Translations under genes and position numbers: made by a program
In this document: positions 22,278 through 33,454 of the stretch, piece after piece
Layout of the letters: each line of letters opens with the position of its first letter
Numbering within the stretch: position 1 is the first letter of the stretch
Notes under the pieces: generated by a model
Told to the model about the DNA's origin: nothing
Databases searched by the model: none
What the model saw: only the letters and a program-made list of their open reading frames with translations
Assembly (NCBI GenBank): GCA_003024785.1
Contig: PUQB01000048.1
Coordinates: forward strand, 186,001-250,000
Direction of reading: 5' to 3'
Length of the DNA: 64,000 nucleotides
DNA from: Selaginella tamariscina
Lineage: Eukaryota > Streptophyta > Lycopodiopsida > Selaginellales > Selaginellaceae

Positions 22278-23177
22278 TAGGCAGATGGTTAAGTTAAACG
22301 CACCAAGCTAGAAATAGATTGTTATGTTAACCCACTTAAGTAGGAAAAGAGGGTGGAGGCTCCATCAAAGGTAAGGTAGTTGTAAAGAGAGTTCTTGGTT
22401 CGTAAATGAGCTCATATTCTTCTACGATGCAAGCTTTAGTTTGTGTCATCAAGGCACAACCCATATTGTGCCACCCTAACTTTCAATGTACAAGGGTACG
22501 TCACATCCTAAAGATTACCTAACCCTTATCATTGGCAAATCCGCACCTTAAAAGTCTTGTTGGAAGTGCATGTTCCACTAAGTTAGATGAGTTAGCATTA
22601 CCATGTTCTTGAGGGTTTATAAAGAGGGTTTTAGGGTTAGCATCTACAAGCCACATTTGTGACACCACATGTAACTTTTTAATTTAACGAGATATGATGA
22701 GATAACGCACATCTTGGAAAATAGTGTCACATTAACATGTGACACTAGGTTATATGACATATGGTACAATGCCCGAGGCACACCCTTATGGGTTGTGTTA
22801 TGAGTTTAACACTAAAGGGTTGGATCATTTAGCAAGCATAAGGGTGCAAGCCTTGGGCATCCACTTAAGGGAGGCTAAGACTCGTAATTGAGTGTGTTAG
22901 TTAATATACTTGGCTAGGGGGTGTTCTCCTTGGGAGTGTAAACATATCCAGGGTTGAACAACCTAAGCTTGTTAGCAAAAGCCCTTTCATGGTCGCATGT
23001 TTAGGGTTGTTCAACCTAATCTTAAGAAGTTTGCTTAACAAAAAATTCCTATCCACCTACGGCACACACTCATGTCCTCACTAGGTATTAACCTTATGAC
23101 TAGGGTATGACTTGGCCACTCAAACCCTTATGGGTTAATTGTGGCTCAGGGTTCCCCTTGTCGCCCTAAAGGGGTTG

Positions 23178-23671
23178 TGTCACGACCTGATACATGATAC
23201 AGGATACGCGATACATGATATGTCTATATGATACTTACAGGATCCCATACATGATACAGGATGCGGGATACATGATATAGGATACAGGATATGGGATACA
23301 TGATATAGGATACAGGATACGGGATACAGGATATGCTTACAAGATATGCTTATAGGATATACCTATAGGATATGCCTATAGGATATACTTACAGGATATG
23401 CTTACAGGATAAGGGACACCATTTTTAGCTCATGACTAGATTAGCTCTTGGAGTATATTTTTAGCTCATGCCTAGATTAGCTCTTGGAGTTGTGAGCATA
23501 AAAGCTCCGACCTAATTGTTGTACAATTAGTACTATCAACACTAGTCATTTTACTATCATTCTTGTCTTGTTCTTGTCTTGCTCCTTACTTCCTGTTCTG
23601 CTCTTATCTTGTTCCTAGTCCTTATCCTGCTCTTGAGTCAAGCCTCCTTATTCTTGGATTGTGGCTTGACA
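23178..23671 (+). repeat. 5' LTR of GyA3
   Basis: It starts TGTCACGACCTGATACATGA and ends GGATTGTGGCTTGACA. The first 230 bases are a series of GATACAGGATA-like repeats. TAGATTAGCTCTTGGAGT occurs twice around 23440-23490. The promoter block GAGCATAAAAGCTCCGACC is at about 23495. Confidence 0.88.
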
Positions 23672-24020
23672 ATTTGATAATAACTGCTCTCATAGCTCCC
23701 TAATTTCCAGTTACTTTTTTTCCTCCTTAGCTTTTCCCCCTTGTTTTTCTCCTTCTTTCCTTCACGGATCATGGCAGATTTTGCACAATTTCAACATGAG
23801 TACTAAATTTTGCTTCATGAGCTGGCCACTTTGCACCAAGTGGTCACAAATCTACAAGGTTCTACCAACGTGGCGCATGTAGCTGTTGATGCATCCTTCA
23901 AGGTTGCTATGCAAGCTCTCTCTCAAGCATCCGTGGTTTCCTTTCCATCGAACTCTTCTTCAGAGCCAAAGATCAGCATGTAGAGAAGTTCAGTGGCAAT
24001 CACGTAGATTTCCAAGGTTT

Positions 24021-24901
24021 TGTCAAGCCATGATCCAAGAACAAGGAAGCTTGACTTAGGAGTAAGACAAGGGAGCTTGACGCATGAGCAAGATAAGGAG
24101 TAGGACAGGAATTAGGAACTCAAGAGCAGGACAAGGAGCATGATAGGAACTAGGAACTCAGAAGCAGGACAAGGAGCAGGACAGGAACTAGGAACTCAGG
24201 AATCAAGAGTAGGACAAGGGAGCTTGATTCAGGAGTAGGACAAGGAGCAAACAGGAATTAAGAACTTAGGAGTAGGATAAGGAGGATGATAGGAACTAAG
24301 AACTCAGGAGCAGGACAAAGTGCAGGACATAAACTAGGAACTCAGGAGTCAAGAGTAGGACAGATCCGGAGCAAAATAAGAATAGGATAGGATCCAAAAG
24401 CAAGACAAGAATATGATAGGATCCAAGAGTAAGACAGGAGCAGGACAGGAGCAGGACAGGAACCAGGAGCAAGACAAGAGCAGGACAGGATCCAGGAGCG
24501 AGACAAGGAGAGAACAGGAACTAGGAATAAGACAAGAGCAGAAGGCAAGGAGCAAGACAAGAACAAGGAACAAGAATGATCGTAGAATGACTGTGTTGAT
24601 AGTAACTGATTGTATAATAATTAGGTCGGAGCTTTTATGCTCACAACTCCAAGAGCTAATCTGGTCATGAGCCTAATCTAGTCATGAGATAAATTAGTGA
24701 CCCTTATCCTAAAGGTATATCCTGTAGCATATCCTCTAGGAATATCCTGTAGGTATATCCTGTAGGAATATCCTGTAGGTATATCCTGTAGGCATATCAA
24801 TGTATCATGTATCTGGAATCCTGCATCTTGTATCCTGTATCCAGAATCATGCATTTTGTATCCTATATTCGGAATCTTACATCCTGTATCGAATCGTGAC
24901 A
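24021..24901 (-). repeat. Solo GyA LTR in the GyA3 gag, minus orientation
   Basis: It starts TGTCAAGCCATGATCC and ends GAATCGTGACA on the plus strand, flanked by perfect 5-bp duplications GGTTT (24016-24020 and 24902-24906). At 881 bp it is the longest GyA LTR here, because its block of AGGAGCAGGACAGGAACTAG-like units is greatly expanded. Confidence 0.92.
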
Positions 24902-25288
24902 GGTTTTCTAAATTAGATCAGACTTTTGATCTGCATGCAATCACATCGCTACTTGACTGATGCACAAAAGGTTGGCCTTTTGGCATCCTTACTAGTTTGA
25001 TCTCCACGGGCTTGGGTTGCCCCTTTGCTGAGTGTGATGGAAGACTTTGAAGGATTCATGGCTGCCTTTGAAGCCTGCTTTGGAGATCCCGATAAGTACC
25101 ATTTTGCATGCACGAAGTTACGAAAGCTCACACAAGGATTTTAACCAACTTCTATCTATGCATCTGAATTTCAGCAACTTTGCACGAGCATTCCATGGGA
25201 TGAGACTGCATTGATCGAACACTTCTGTTTTAAGTTGAGGGATGATGTGAAGGACCTTCTCCTTACATTAACGGATGCCTAAACCTTA

Positions 25289-25998
25289 ATGGAGATCATG
25301 CAACAGGCAGTTCGCTACGACAACCATTTGTTTGAGCATTGTCAAGAAAAATCTCGTCAGCAGTTCCTGCAAGCCAATCCTATAGCTGTAGCACATGTTT
25401 CTACGACACCTTTTGGAGTAGTTCCTATGGAGGTTGAAAAATACAAGTGTGGTCCACTTTCAATTGTGGAGAAGCAACATTGTCGCAGTGAGAACTTATG
25501 CTTGTATTGTGGTGAAGCAGGACACAAGGTGGCAAAATGTCCTATTAAAGCCAGGAAGTTCAAGACATGTGAAGTTGAAGCTGAAGTCCAATTGAAAAAC
25601 TTCAATGTCCACTTCGTTTAGGAGCCGCAAAGTTGGACATAGGTGTAGGATCCATTGGTGCTGCTCATACCATTTAATCATTCAAGTTTCCTATACACAT
25701 TCGCCTCAATAATCGAGAACTCAAGGAGTTTGCCCTGCTAAACACTGGTGCAAATGCATGCTTCATGAATGACACTTTTGCAACTCAACATGGCATTTCG
25801 GTGATGAAGTTGAAGCGTGCAATTCCTATAGAGGTTGCAGATGGTCGTCTGATTGCTTCTGACACAATTACCCATGTTACCACACCTATTTCTTGCACTC
25901 ATGGCGCATTCAACTGTTCGATTTCCTTCAACTTGACCAAGACTCGGATGACTCCCATCGTTTTGGGCATGCCATAGTTCGTGGTTGCAAATCCTCAA
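25289..25998 (+). pseudogene. GyA3 gag zinc knuckle and aspartic protease region
   Basis: This fossil stretch of the gag-pol region has a CCHC zinc knuckle (CLYCGEAGHKVAKC, about 25498) and then a retropepsin-like segment (NTGANACFMND near 25745, ending PIVLGMP). The knuckle normally binds RNA during packaging and the protease cuts the polyprotein. It is broken. Confidence 0.8.
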
Positions 25999-26639
25999 AT
26001 TGACTAGAGGTCTAAGATGCTCACATTTTTCTCTTCGGCAGCCAGGATCAATCCTACACCTTCCTGTGTGCAGGATATGCTCTTAGTGTCTGAGGCAGTA
26101 CAAGCTACATGATTGACCGTGCTTGTTCCTATATTAGTGTTGAAGATTCATTCTCAACAAGATTCACCTCATGTCAATTCATCAGCACATCTGCAGGCTC
26201 TCTCCACTCCTGTAAGTTTGCGAATTCCTATACAGGGTTCTTCCAAACCTATATCAATGTCGAAGGTTCCTCCTCAACATGATCCATCTCATGTCAATTC
26301 GTCAGCACATTCACAGGCTCTCCTTACTTCTGTGCATTCACAACCTTCTGTATAGGATTCTTACAATTTTGTACACTCATCAACATTCGTACAGGTTTTC
26401 CCCAATCATGCCTCTTTTCTTACTCTGCTTATGTTTTATCCCTCAAGATCCTTCCTCTTTTTTTTCACAGCTCCCTCCTTCTCCTCTTTGAGATTTTACC
26501 ACTACTATGCATGAACTTGCCACTGATCTTGCTTCTTTTCATCTCTTTGCTTTTCAAGTAACTCCTACGTTCTCTTCTACCTCTCCTGTATCTGACTCTC
26601 CTGTTTTTCAATCCCCTTCTCTTCCTTCTACTTCTTCCT

Positions 26640-27660
26640 TGCCATCCAAGTATCACTCCTTCCAGAATGTTTTTGATAAGCACAAGGCTGCATTTCTTCC
26701 TATTCACAAGTCATACGACTGTCCTATCGATCTTGCGAAAGGAAAGACTCCACCATTCGGACTGATTTATGCACTGTCACCTACAGAATTGGAGGTTTTT
26801 CACCAGTACATTGAGGACAACTTGGCATTCAGCTTCATTTGTCACTCAAAGTCCCCTACAGGAGCACCTATCTTCTTTATCAAGAATTAAGATGGGAGTT
26901 TGCGTTTGGTTGTGGACTAAATCAAGTCACCATCCGGAATCGGTACTCATTGCCATTGATCCCGAAACTTCTAGATCAGCTACGAGGAGCAAAAGTGTTC
27001 ACAAAGATCGACTTACGAGGGGCTTACAATCAGTTTGTGGTGATTTACCTCATGATATTTTGATTTTTTCCAAGGACCAGGCGGCACATGATAAGCATGT
27101 ACAACTAGTTCTATAAAAGCTTCGTGAGCATGGCATGTATATGAAGTTGGAGAAGTGTTTTTTTTGATAGGGATACTCTCCTATAGGCATTCTTGTCCCT
27201 TCCTTGTTGAAGCAGATAGGGATACTCTCTTGTAGGCATTCTCAATCAGTTTGTGGTGATCTACCTCGATGACATTTTGATTTTCTCCAAGGACCAAGCG
27301 GTACATGACAAGCATGTACGACTAGTTCTACATAAGCTTTGCAAACATGGCTTGTATACGAAGTTGGAGAAGTATTTTTTCGACAGATGCAAGGGATACT
27401 CTCCTGGAGTATCCCTTGCATCTGCTTCAACAAAGAAGGGACGAGAATGCCTACAGGAGAGTATCTCTTGCATCTGCTTCAACAAAGAAGATTTTCTCCA
27501 AGGACCAAGCGGCACATGACAAGCATGTATGACTAGTTTTGCATAAGCTTCGCGAGCATGGCATGTAAACGAAGTTGGAGAAGTGTTTTTTTGACAGATG
27601 CAAGGGATACTCTCCTGGAGTATCCCTTGGATCTGCTTCAACAAAGAAGGTTTAGACCTT
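26640..27660 (+). pseudogene. GyA3 reverse transcriptase region with local duplications
   Basis: Reverse-transcriptase similarity begins near 26640 ([15 protein letters not shown]), and the [15 protein letters not shown] block recurs. From about 27040 to 27660 the segment around the active site and its neighbour is repeated about three times, with palindromic GGATACTC...GAGTATCC inserts between copies. It is a rearranged fossil. Confidence 0.8.
27389..27425. repeat. Perfect palindrome, GATGCAAGGGATACTC arms
   Basis: Arms of 16 bp (GATGCAAGGGATACTC and GAGTATCCCTTGCATC) flank a 5-base centre. A near-copy lies at about 27597-27633. The palindromes mark the boundaries of the duplicated blocks in GyA3. 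Confidence 0.8.
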
Positions 27661-27675
27661 GCAGTAGGTTCTATC

Positions 27676-28036
27676 TGTAAGGATCATGGGTTATTTTTTA
27701 CCTTTTACAAGACTTAAATCCGAGACCTTTCCGTTAACACACATATGTGTTAGCCAACTTGTCTATGATCCTGGATGTTGAATTATACCATCAACAGCAA
27801 GGCGTATATTCATACGCATGTTCCAGACTAGTTATGGACCACACATTTCAGACCAGTTGTGGACCACACAAACCTCAAGACCTCAGATATATAAACAGGG
27901 TTCCAATTTCAGGTTTCTTAGAATCATTCAACACTAGTCTTTGGCCTTGTGTTTCATTTTTATTCATTTCTCTTTTGAATATAATCTCCTCCTTTCAGCT
28001 CAAAGGTTCCGCCCTTTGCACAAGGTCGTGACAGTA
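27676..28036 (+). repeat. Small solo LTR of a third family (tentative)
   Basis: This 361-bp insertion lies between the reverse transcriptase and integrase parts of GyA3. It is flanked by perfect 5-bp duplications CTATC (27671-27675 and 28037-28041). It starts TGTAAGGATCATGGG, has a TATA-like GATATATAAACAGG near 27885, and ends GTCGTGACAGTA. The TG start, TATA and duplication suggest an LTR; the 3' end is not a clean CA. Confidence 0.55.
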
Positions 28037-28074
28037 CTATCACAACCTTGTGCAAAGGGCAAAACCTTTAGAAC
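28002..28074. repeat. Inverted repeat at the right edge of the small solo LTR
   Basis: AAAGGTTCCGCCCTTTGCAC and the bases after it are mirrored across an 8-base centre by TCACAACCTTGTGCAAAGGG and beyond. The arms are about 31 bp with roughly three mismatches. The right arm lies outside the target duplication. Confidence 0.75.
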
Positions 28075-28794
28075 AAGGGTGGAACAGTTCTTGTGGTGGT
28101 TGACCGTTTCACCAAACAGGCTCTTTCTTACCATGTAACAAGACAGCTACAGGCCAGACAATTGCTAAGTTGGTGATCCGTGAAGTGTTCTGACATCATG
28201 GTCTTCTTGAGAGCATTGCTTTTGACGAGGCCCACAATTCATGTCCATATTTTGGCGAGAGCTTCTCCGGAGTCTACAAGTTAAAGCGGATCTTTTTTCA
28301 GGATATCATCCGGGCAGTCAGAACGCACGATTCAGACCTTGGAGCAATATCTTTGCTGCTTCATCAGTTACCAACAGGACAATTGGTTGGATCATCTTCC
28401 TTTGGCGGAGTTTGCTTATAACAACTCCGTTCACGCATCTACAGGCTAGACACTTTTTTCGCTCTTACAGGCTACCATCCACGTTTTGACCTTGCTCCTC
28501 ATGCTTCTCCTTCTTTTGCTCCTACAGTACAGGATTGTCTCCAACATCTTTGTCAGGTACAATTCATCTTCAGCAGGCATAGGAACGGTACAAGCGTCAC
28601 GCTGATGTTCATCATCAGCCGGCACATACATACAAGATTGGTGATCTCGTGTGGCTTCTTCATCAGCATATTCGCACCAACAAGCCTTCTTCTAAGTTGG
28701 ATTTTCAATGATTGGGCCCTTATAAGATTGCGACTAAGGTCAATCCTCATCCTTCTTCTCTTTCTGGTCGTGCTTATTCTCCTCCCCTCCTTGG
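28060..28794 (+). pseudogene. GyA3 integrase remnant
   Basis: This matches the GyA1 integrase region 2020-2840 (VVVDRFTKQAHF-type core, then the YNNSVHAST block and the R-H-IRTN stretch). It ends where the GyB1 LTR begins, before the chromodomain. It is a broken fossil. Confidence 0.82.
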
Positions 28795-29772
28795 TGTCAT
28801 AGTTTTTACTATGACTCGACCCTTTACTTTGGGGTTTGACTGTTGTTACCTACTGGATTATGTGACGAACCCTAGATGTAGAAGAAACAGGCCCGCATAG
28901 TGCACTTGGGTATAGTGATGGTCCGGCCGGGTGTCGTTAGGTATTTGCAAGAAACTCTAGGTGAAGCTAGCACTTCCATTTAGAGAACCCTCCCCCGTTT
29001 TGACGTTCTAGGTTAGGGTTCTTCGCAAATTATAGCTTGTCAAAATAAGGGTTAGGGTCACCCCTAGGGTTGATCTAACCCTAGGGCTGCCCTAACCCCA
29101 CGTCCTAAACCCCCCCCTAGGGGTTAGGTTTAGGATTAGGTTAGGACAACCATTTTCTCTAAGGGCTGGCATTTCGTGCCAGCCCACTTACTCACTTAGG
29201 TAAACAGGGGGGGGGGGGGGGGTCCGTCACATAAATAAGGTAGAGTATATGTAGTGAGGCTTCCTAGGTTCAAGAGAGAGCTTGTTAACCTCCTACCGGT
29301 GCAAGCTAAGCTTATGTCGTCAAGGTGCAACCCTCCGTTATGCCGCCAAACTTCCACACGACAGGGGTACAACCCACCCTAGGGTTAGACTATCCTTATC
29401 GTTGGCAGATCTTGCCTTTGAGATAGGGGCACGTCACTTCCAAGGAGTTAGTCAGATTCCTTGGTCCGAAAACCTGCCCGCAAGCTCAAAGACATTGCCC
29501 GAGTTCACGTTCGGTAAAACTAGTGGTTGAGGCCTTGCTCCGGCCGCCTCAACCACGCCAAGCTAGGAACACACCTAAAGCTCAGCTAGTCCGTGTATCC
29601 TGATTCACAAGGTGAGTCTCGTTTGTGGACTTAATCAGTTAGGGGTTTGACTTCCTAAGGCTTGGGTTCGTAATACGGTTACTTTACCAAGTTCCATGGG
29701 GTTTCCAAGAGAGGGGATTCCAGGGTTGGCACCTGGCAAGCCGCCTTTGTGGCACCAGGTAAAACTCTGATA
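28795..29772 (+). repeat. 5' LTR of GyB1
   Basis: It starts TGTCATAGTTTTTACTATGA, itself a palindrome around the first bases, and ends AAAACTCTGATA. It carries CCCTAACCC-like telomere-similar motifs, the hairpin GGGCTGGCA/TGCCAGCCC at 29163-29185 and a run of 16 G at 29207-29222. The left flank is CTTGG; the right flank is not available because the 3' LTR is truncated. Confidence 0.88.
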
Positions 29773-29774
29773 AT

Positions 29775-29786
29775 TGGTATCGGAGC
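29775..29786 (+). other. Primer-binding site of GyB1
   Basis: TGGTATCGGAGC lies two bases after the 5' LTR. It matches the plant initiator-methionine tRNA 3' end complement (TGGTATCAGAGC) at all but one base. Confidence 0.8.
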
Positions 29787-30269
29787 AAGTTCTCTGCGGT
29801 CAGTAGGACTGCCTTAAGTCGTAGGGTGTTTCAATGTTTAGATAACTCTAAATTCTTGTTATACTCTATTGCTTTCGGTTGACATGTCTGTATTCTGCGC
29901 AGAGAGTTTGATCCTGTGAGTTGTCAAACTTCGGAGAACACTTGCTCAGTGAGTCGGCGTGAGATTCTAGGTATGTCCAAAGTCTTATGCTAGTTTAAGC
30001 TGATGTGTGTGGGTGTACAACCTGTGCAGGGTGTTTCCAGTTTCACATTGGGAATATTCCAAGCATATTCTCCGAGTGTTGACACTAGGGTTCAATACGA
30101 TGAGCAAGAGAAAGCAACCAGAGCCTGAGGCAGAGAGGGCTGTCGCAGAGGCTCAAAATGAGGAGATGGATGAGGCTGATCCAGGTCGACCCCCTAGGGT
30201 TAGAAAATGACCTGGTTAGCGAGAAATAATGATGGATGCCCTAAATGAACTTCAGGGGATGTTCTGGGG

Positions 30270-31601
30270 TTGAACGACCGAATCGATAATGTTGCCGTTC
30301 GGATTCCAACGAATACAGCAGTGCCGGATGTTCCGCAACCAGACACATGGAAAAAGAAGAAGAAGCATGACTCAGAGTCAGGTTCCTCTGAATCAGATTC
30401 TTCAACAGAAGAAGGTGGTAGAGGTCCCAGTAAATTCAAACTGGTAAAGCCTTCGAATTTCATGGGTTCAAAGGATTACAAGGTTTTGGATGACTGGTTG
30501 TACGATATGGAAAGCTATTTTGAGGCTGCTTCCGTGAGAAAGACTGAAAAGGTTGCATGTGCCAAGCAATTTCTTAAAGAAGAAGCTAAGACTTGGTGGC
30601 GAATTGTTGAAGGTGAACGTGGATACCGAAACAGCTGGAAGCACATGAAAAAGGAGATCAAAAAGCAGTATATGCCGGATGATCTCGGTTTGCGATTGCG
30701 TGCTGACCTAGCACTTTGTCAACAAGGAGTTCGGGGAAGTCCTATGGACCACGTTTATCGATTCGAAAGTGTACGGCGATTGGTGCCAAATATGAGCGAT
30801 GATGAAGCTCGAAGTTGCTTCATGGCTAGCTTGAATGAGAAGATGCAAAGAAAAATCTTGAGGTACAAGCCAACAAGCTATCGGGAATGTCAAGAGGCAG
30901 CTCAAAAGGTTGCTTATGGCATGTCGTTAGAAGACTTGTACAAAGGGGAGGAAGCAAAACCTAAACTAAGGAAGTTTCCTCCAAAGTCTGGGTTCAGAAG
31001 GTTTGATAGGCGACCAGACCAATCGCCATCAATTCGAAGTGCAAGTCCCTTTGTCGGCAGTTCCAAGTTTTCGGACACATCAAGACCCACTGGATTTCGA
31101 AAACCATTGGCGTTACCACCTCCTAAGCAGGCCAAAGGATCGGCTCCAAAGTCTGCTCCCCCGCGTTCCGCAAGTGGGGTTGTGAAATGTTATAATTGTA
31201 ACAAGCCTGGTCATTTTGCTAAAGAGTGTCAGGCACCCTCACAACAATCAGGACATTTCAAGGCGATGGTAGAAGAGGAAGTTGCTGAACCAGAAACACT
31301 TGAAGATCTGAAAGATGAGTCAGAAGAGGTAATGTTGTGCCAGACACAACCTGCCTTATTCGCTATTCAAGACAAAACTGACCCTTTACTATATTTGACA
31401 GGAAGGATACGAGGGGACCGAGTCCAAATGATGATCGATACTGGAGCAACATACAACTTCATATCGACAAGTCTAGCTCGTCGATTGAATTTGGATGTAA
31501 TAAAGATGTGTGAAATAAAGATCAATTTTGGCAAAGGTTCTCAAAATACTAAAAAAGCAAGGGCAGTTCCTGTCCAAATCAAAGAATGGAAGGCTAGCTA
31601 G
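30270..31601 (+). pseudogene. GyB1 gag with zinc knuckle and protease
   Basis: This long open stretch shows a Ty3 gag domain (LDDWLYDMESYFEAASV, then AKTWWRIVEG), a basic linker, a CCHC knuckle (CYNCNKPGHFAKEC, about 31186) and a retropepsin motif (MMIDTGATYNFIS, about 31430). Gag forms the virus-like particle and the protease matures it. It is part of a broken element. Confidence 0.9.
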
Positions 31602-31612
31602 ACTTAGTTGTT

Positions 31613-33330
31613 TTGAATATGACGGGGTTTGACTTTGTTTTGGGTATGGAATGGTTCCATAAACATGTAATCGAAATGAGGGGTTCTGGAGACAATCGGA
31701 TCACGCTTGCAGCAGATAAAGAGGACATTAAAAAGACCACGCTCAAAATGGAAACGCTAATTGACAAGGATTGGAATCCTATGTTCCTTACCTTAACTCA
31801 GTTGCGTAAGGCAGTTAGACATCAAGAACATGTGTTTCTTGCAATGGTTTTAGATACTGGTGAAGTCAAAATAGGAGATGGTCAAGAATCTGTTCCTAAG
31901 CCTATTTTGGAAGTCTTGAACATGTTTAAGGATGTGTTGCCAGAAGACTTGCCGCCCGAGTTACCTCCACGTCGAGTTGTGGACCACAGGATAGAGATTT
32001 TGCCAGGTTCGTCTCCACCGGCAAGAGCCCCATATCGGTTGAATCTTCAAGAGTTAGTAGAATTGAAGAGACAGCTAACAGAATTGATAGGTCGAGGACA
32101 CATTCGACCTAGTCGATCGCCGTATGGTGCACCTATCTTTCGTAATGAAAAAGGATGGTACGATGCGAATGTGTGTGGACTATCGAGCGCTGAACGCGAT
32201 AACTATCAAAAATAAATATCCTCTTCCACGAGTGGACGACTTATTTGATAGGCTATCGAAAGCAAAGTATTTTTCAAGNGGACGACTTATTTGATACTAT
32301 CAAAAGCAAAGTATTTTTCAAGAATAGACTTGAGATCGGGTACCATCAGATTCGGGTAGCAGAGAATGACATTGAGAAGACCGCTTTTCGAACGCGTTAT
32401 GGATCATTTGAGTTTCTAGTCTTACCATTCGGGTTGTGCAATGCTCCAGCAACTTTTTGCACAATGATGGATGATGTGTTTAGAGACTATCTAGACGAGT
32501 TCGTAGTGGTGTATATTGATGACATTCTGATTTTCAGTTCGACAATTGAGAACATGTGGAACACTTAGAAAAAGTGTTTCAGAGGTTGAGAGAGAACCAT
32601 TGTATGCTAAAGAAAGCAAGTGCGCATTTGGTCAAACCAAGATAGATTTCTTGGGACACTTGATCTCAGGTGGGGAGGTTGCCATGGACCCAAAGAAAAT
32701 TCAAGCTATTACGAGTGGATGACTTTAAAAGATGTGCATGAAGTTAGATCATTTCTTGGTCTGACAGGGTATTACCGAAGATTCATAAAGGGTTACTCGG
32801 AAATAGCGGCCCCATTGACAGATCTTACGAAAAACATTCCATGGCATTGGACTCCAGAGTGCCAACGTGCGTTCGTCAAACTCAAAGAGGCTATCTCTTC
32901 TGAGCCAGTTTTGCAGTTGCCCATCTTTGAAGATCCCTTTGAAGTAGAATGTGACGCTTCCGACTTTGCAATTGGTGGTGTATTGCAACAGAAAGGACAT
33001 CCAGTGTCCTTTTTCTCGAAGAAGTTAGATGCCGCGCAAACTCGATGGCCTACTCACGAAAAGGAGATGTATGCTATTGTTGCTTCCTTGGAGTATTGGC
33101 GTCATTATCTTCCAAGTCATGGCACTGTGGTTTGGACAGATAGTGTAACTCTAAGGTATTTTGAAACGCAGCCGAAGCTATCGCCGAAGTATGCTAGATG
33201 GCAGCAGAAGTTGGCACGATTTCAGCCTGAAATCAGACATAAGGCGGGAAAGGACAATGTGGTAGCTGATGCACTCAGTAGAAAGGGTCATCTTCGTTAT
33301 GTCAGCACCCGTGTCAACTTTGGTGGATGA
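31613..33330 (+). pseudogene. GyB1 reverse transcriptase and RNase H region
   Basis: This covers the end of protease (FVLGMEWFHKH), reverse transcriptase (about 31950-32570: [31 protein letters not shown]) and RNase H (about 32740-33300: FLGLTGYYRRFIKGYS, ECDASDFAIGGVLQQ, NVVADALSRKG). These enzymes copy element RNA into DNA. It is open in several stretches but broken. One unresolved base lies at 32279. Confidence 0.9.
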
Positions 33331-33454
33331 ATTTGTGACGGCGTATCCTCAGGACAAGTTTGCTAAGGAGGCTTTGAGCCTGGTGGCAAAGAGGAAACAA
33401 GTTCATCATTACGAAGAGATGGTAATATTCCAGCAGGAATAGAAAGTCGAATGG

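Larger units (their letters stand above)
19663..23177 (+). repeat. GyB2 3' LTR, split by a nested solo LTR
   Basis: It begins TGTCATAGTTTTTATTATGA at 19663, the GyB LTR start. It is interrupted at 19980-22277 by another LTR of the same family, resumes after it, and is cut off at 23178 by element GyA3. The resumed part contains the LTR blocks with GTGCCACCCTAAC and GGTTCCCCTTGTCGCCC. It is well diverged from the other GyB LTRs. Confidence 0.8.
23178..28794 (+). mobile_element. GyA3: Ty3/gypsy chromovirus, broken and interrupted
   Basis: A plus-strand GyA copy: 5' LTR 23178-23671, gag from about 23771, then the zinc knuckle and protease (25289-25998), reverse transcriptase (about 26640-27660) and integrase (about 28060-28794). 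It is interrupted by a GyA solo LTR in gag and a small solo LTR between reverse transcriptase and integrase, and is cut at 28795 by GyB1, after which its 3' part does not reappear. It carries many breaks and local duplications and is clearly a fossil. Confidence 0.9.
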
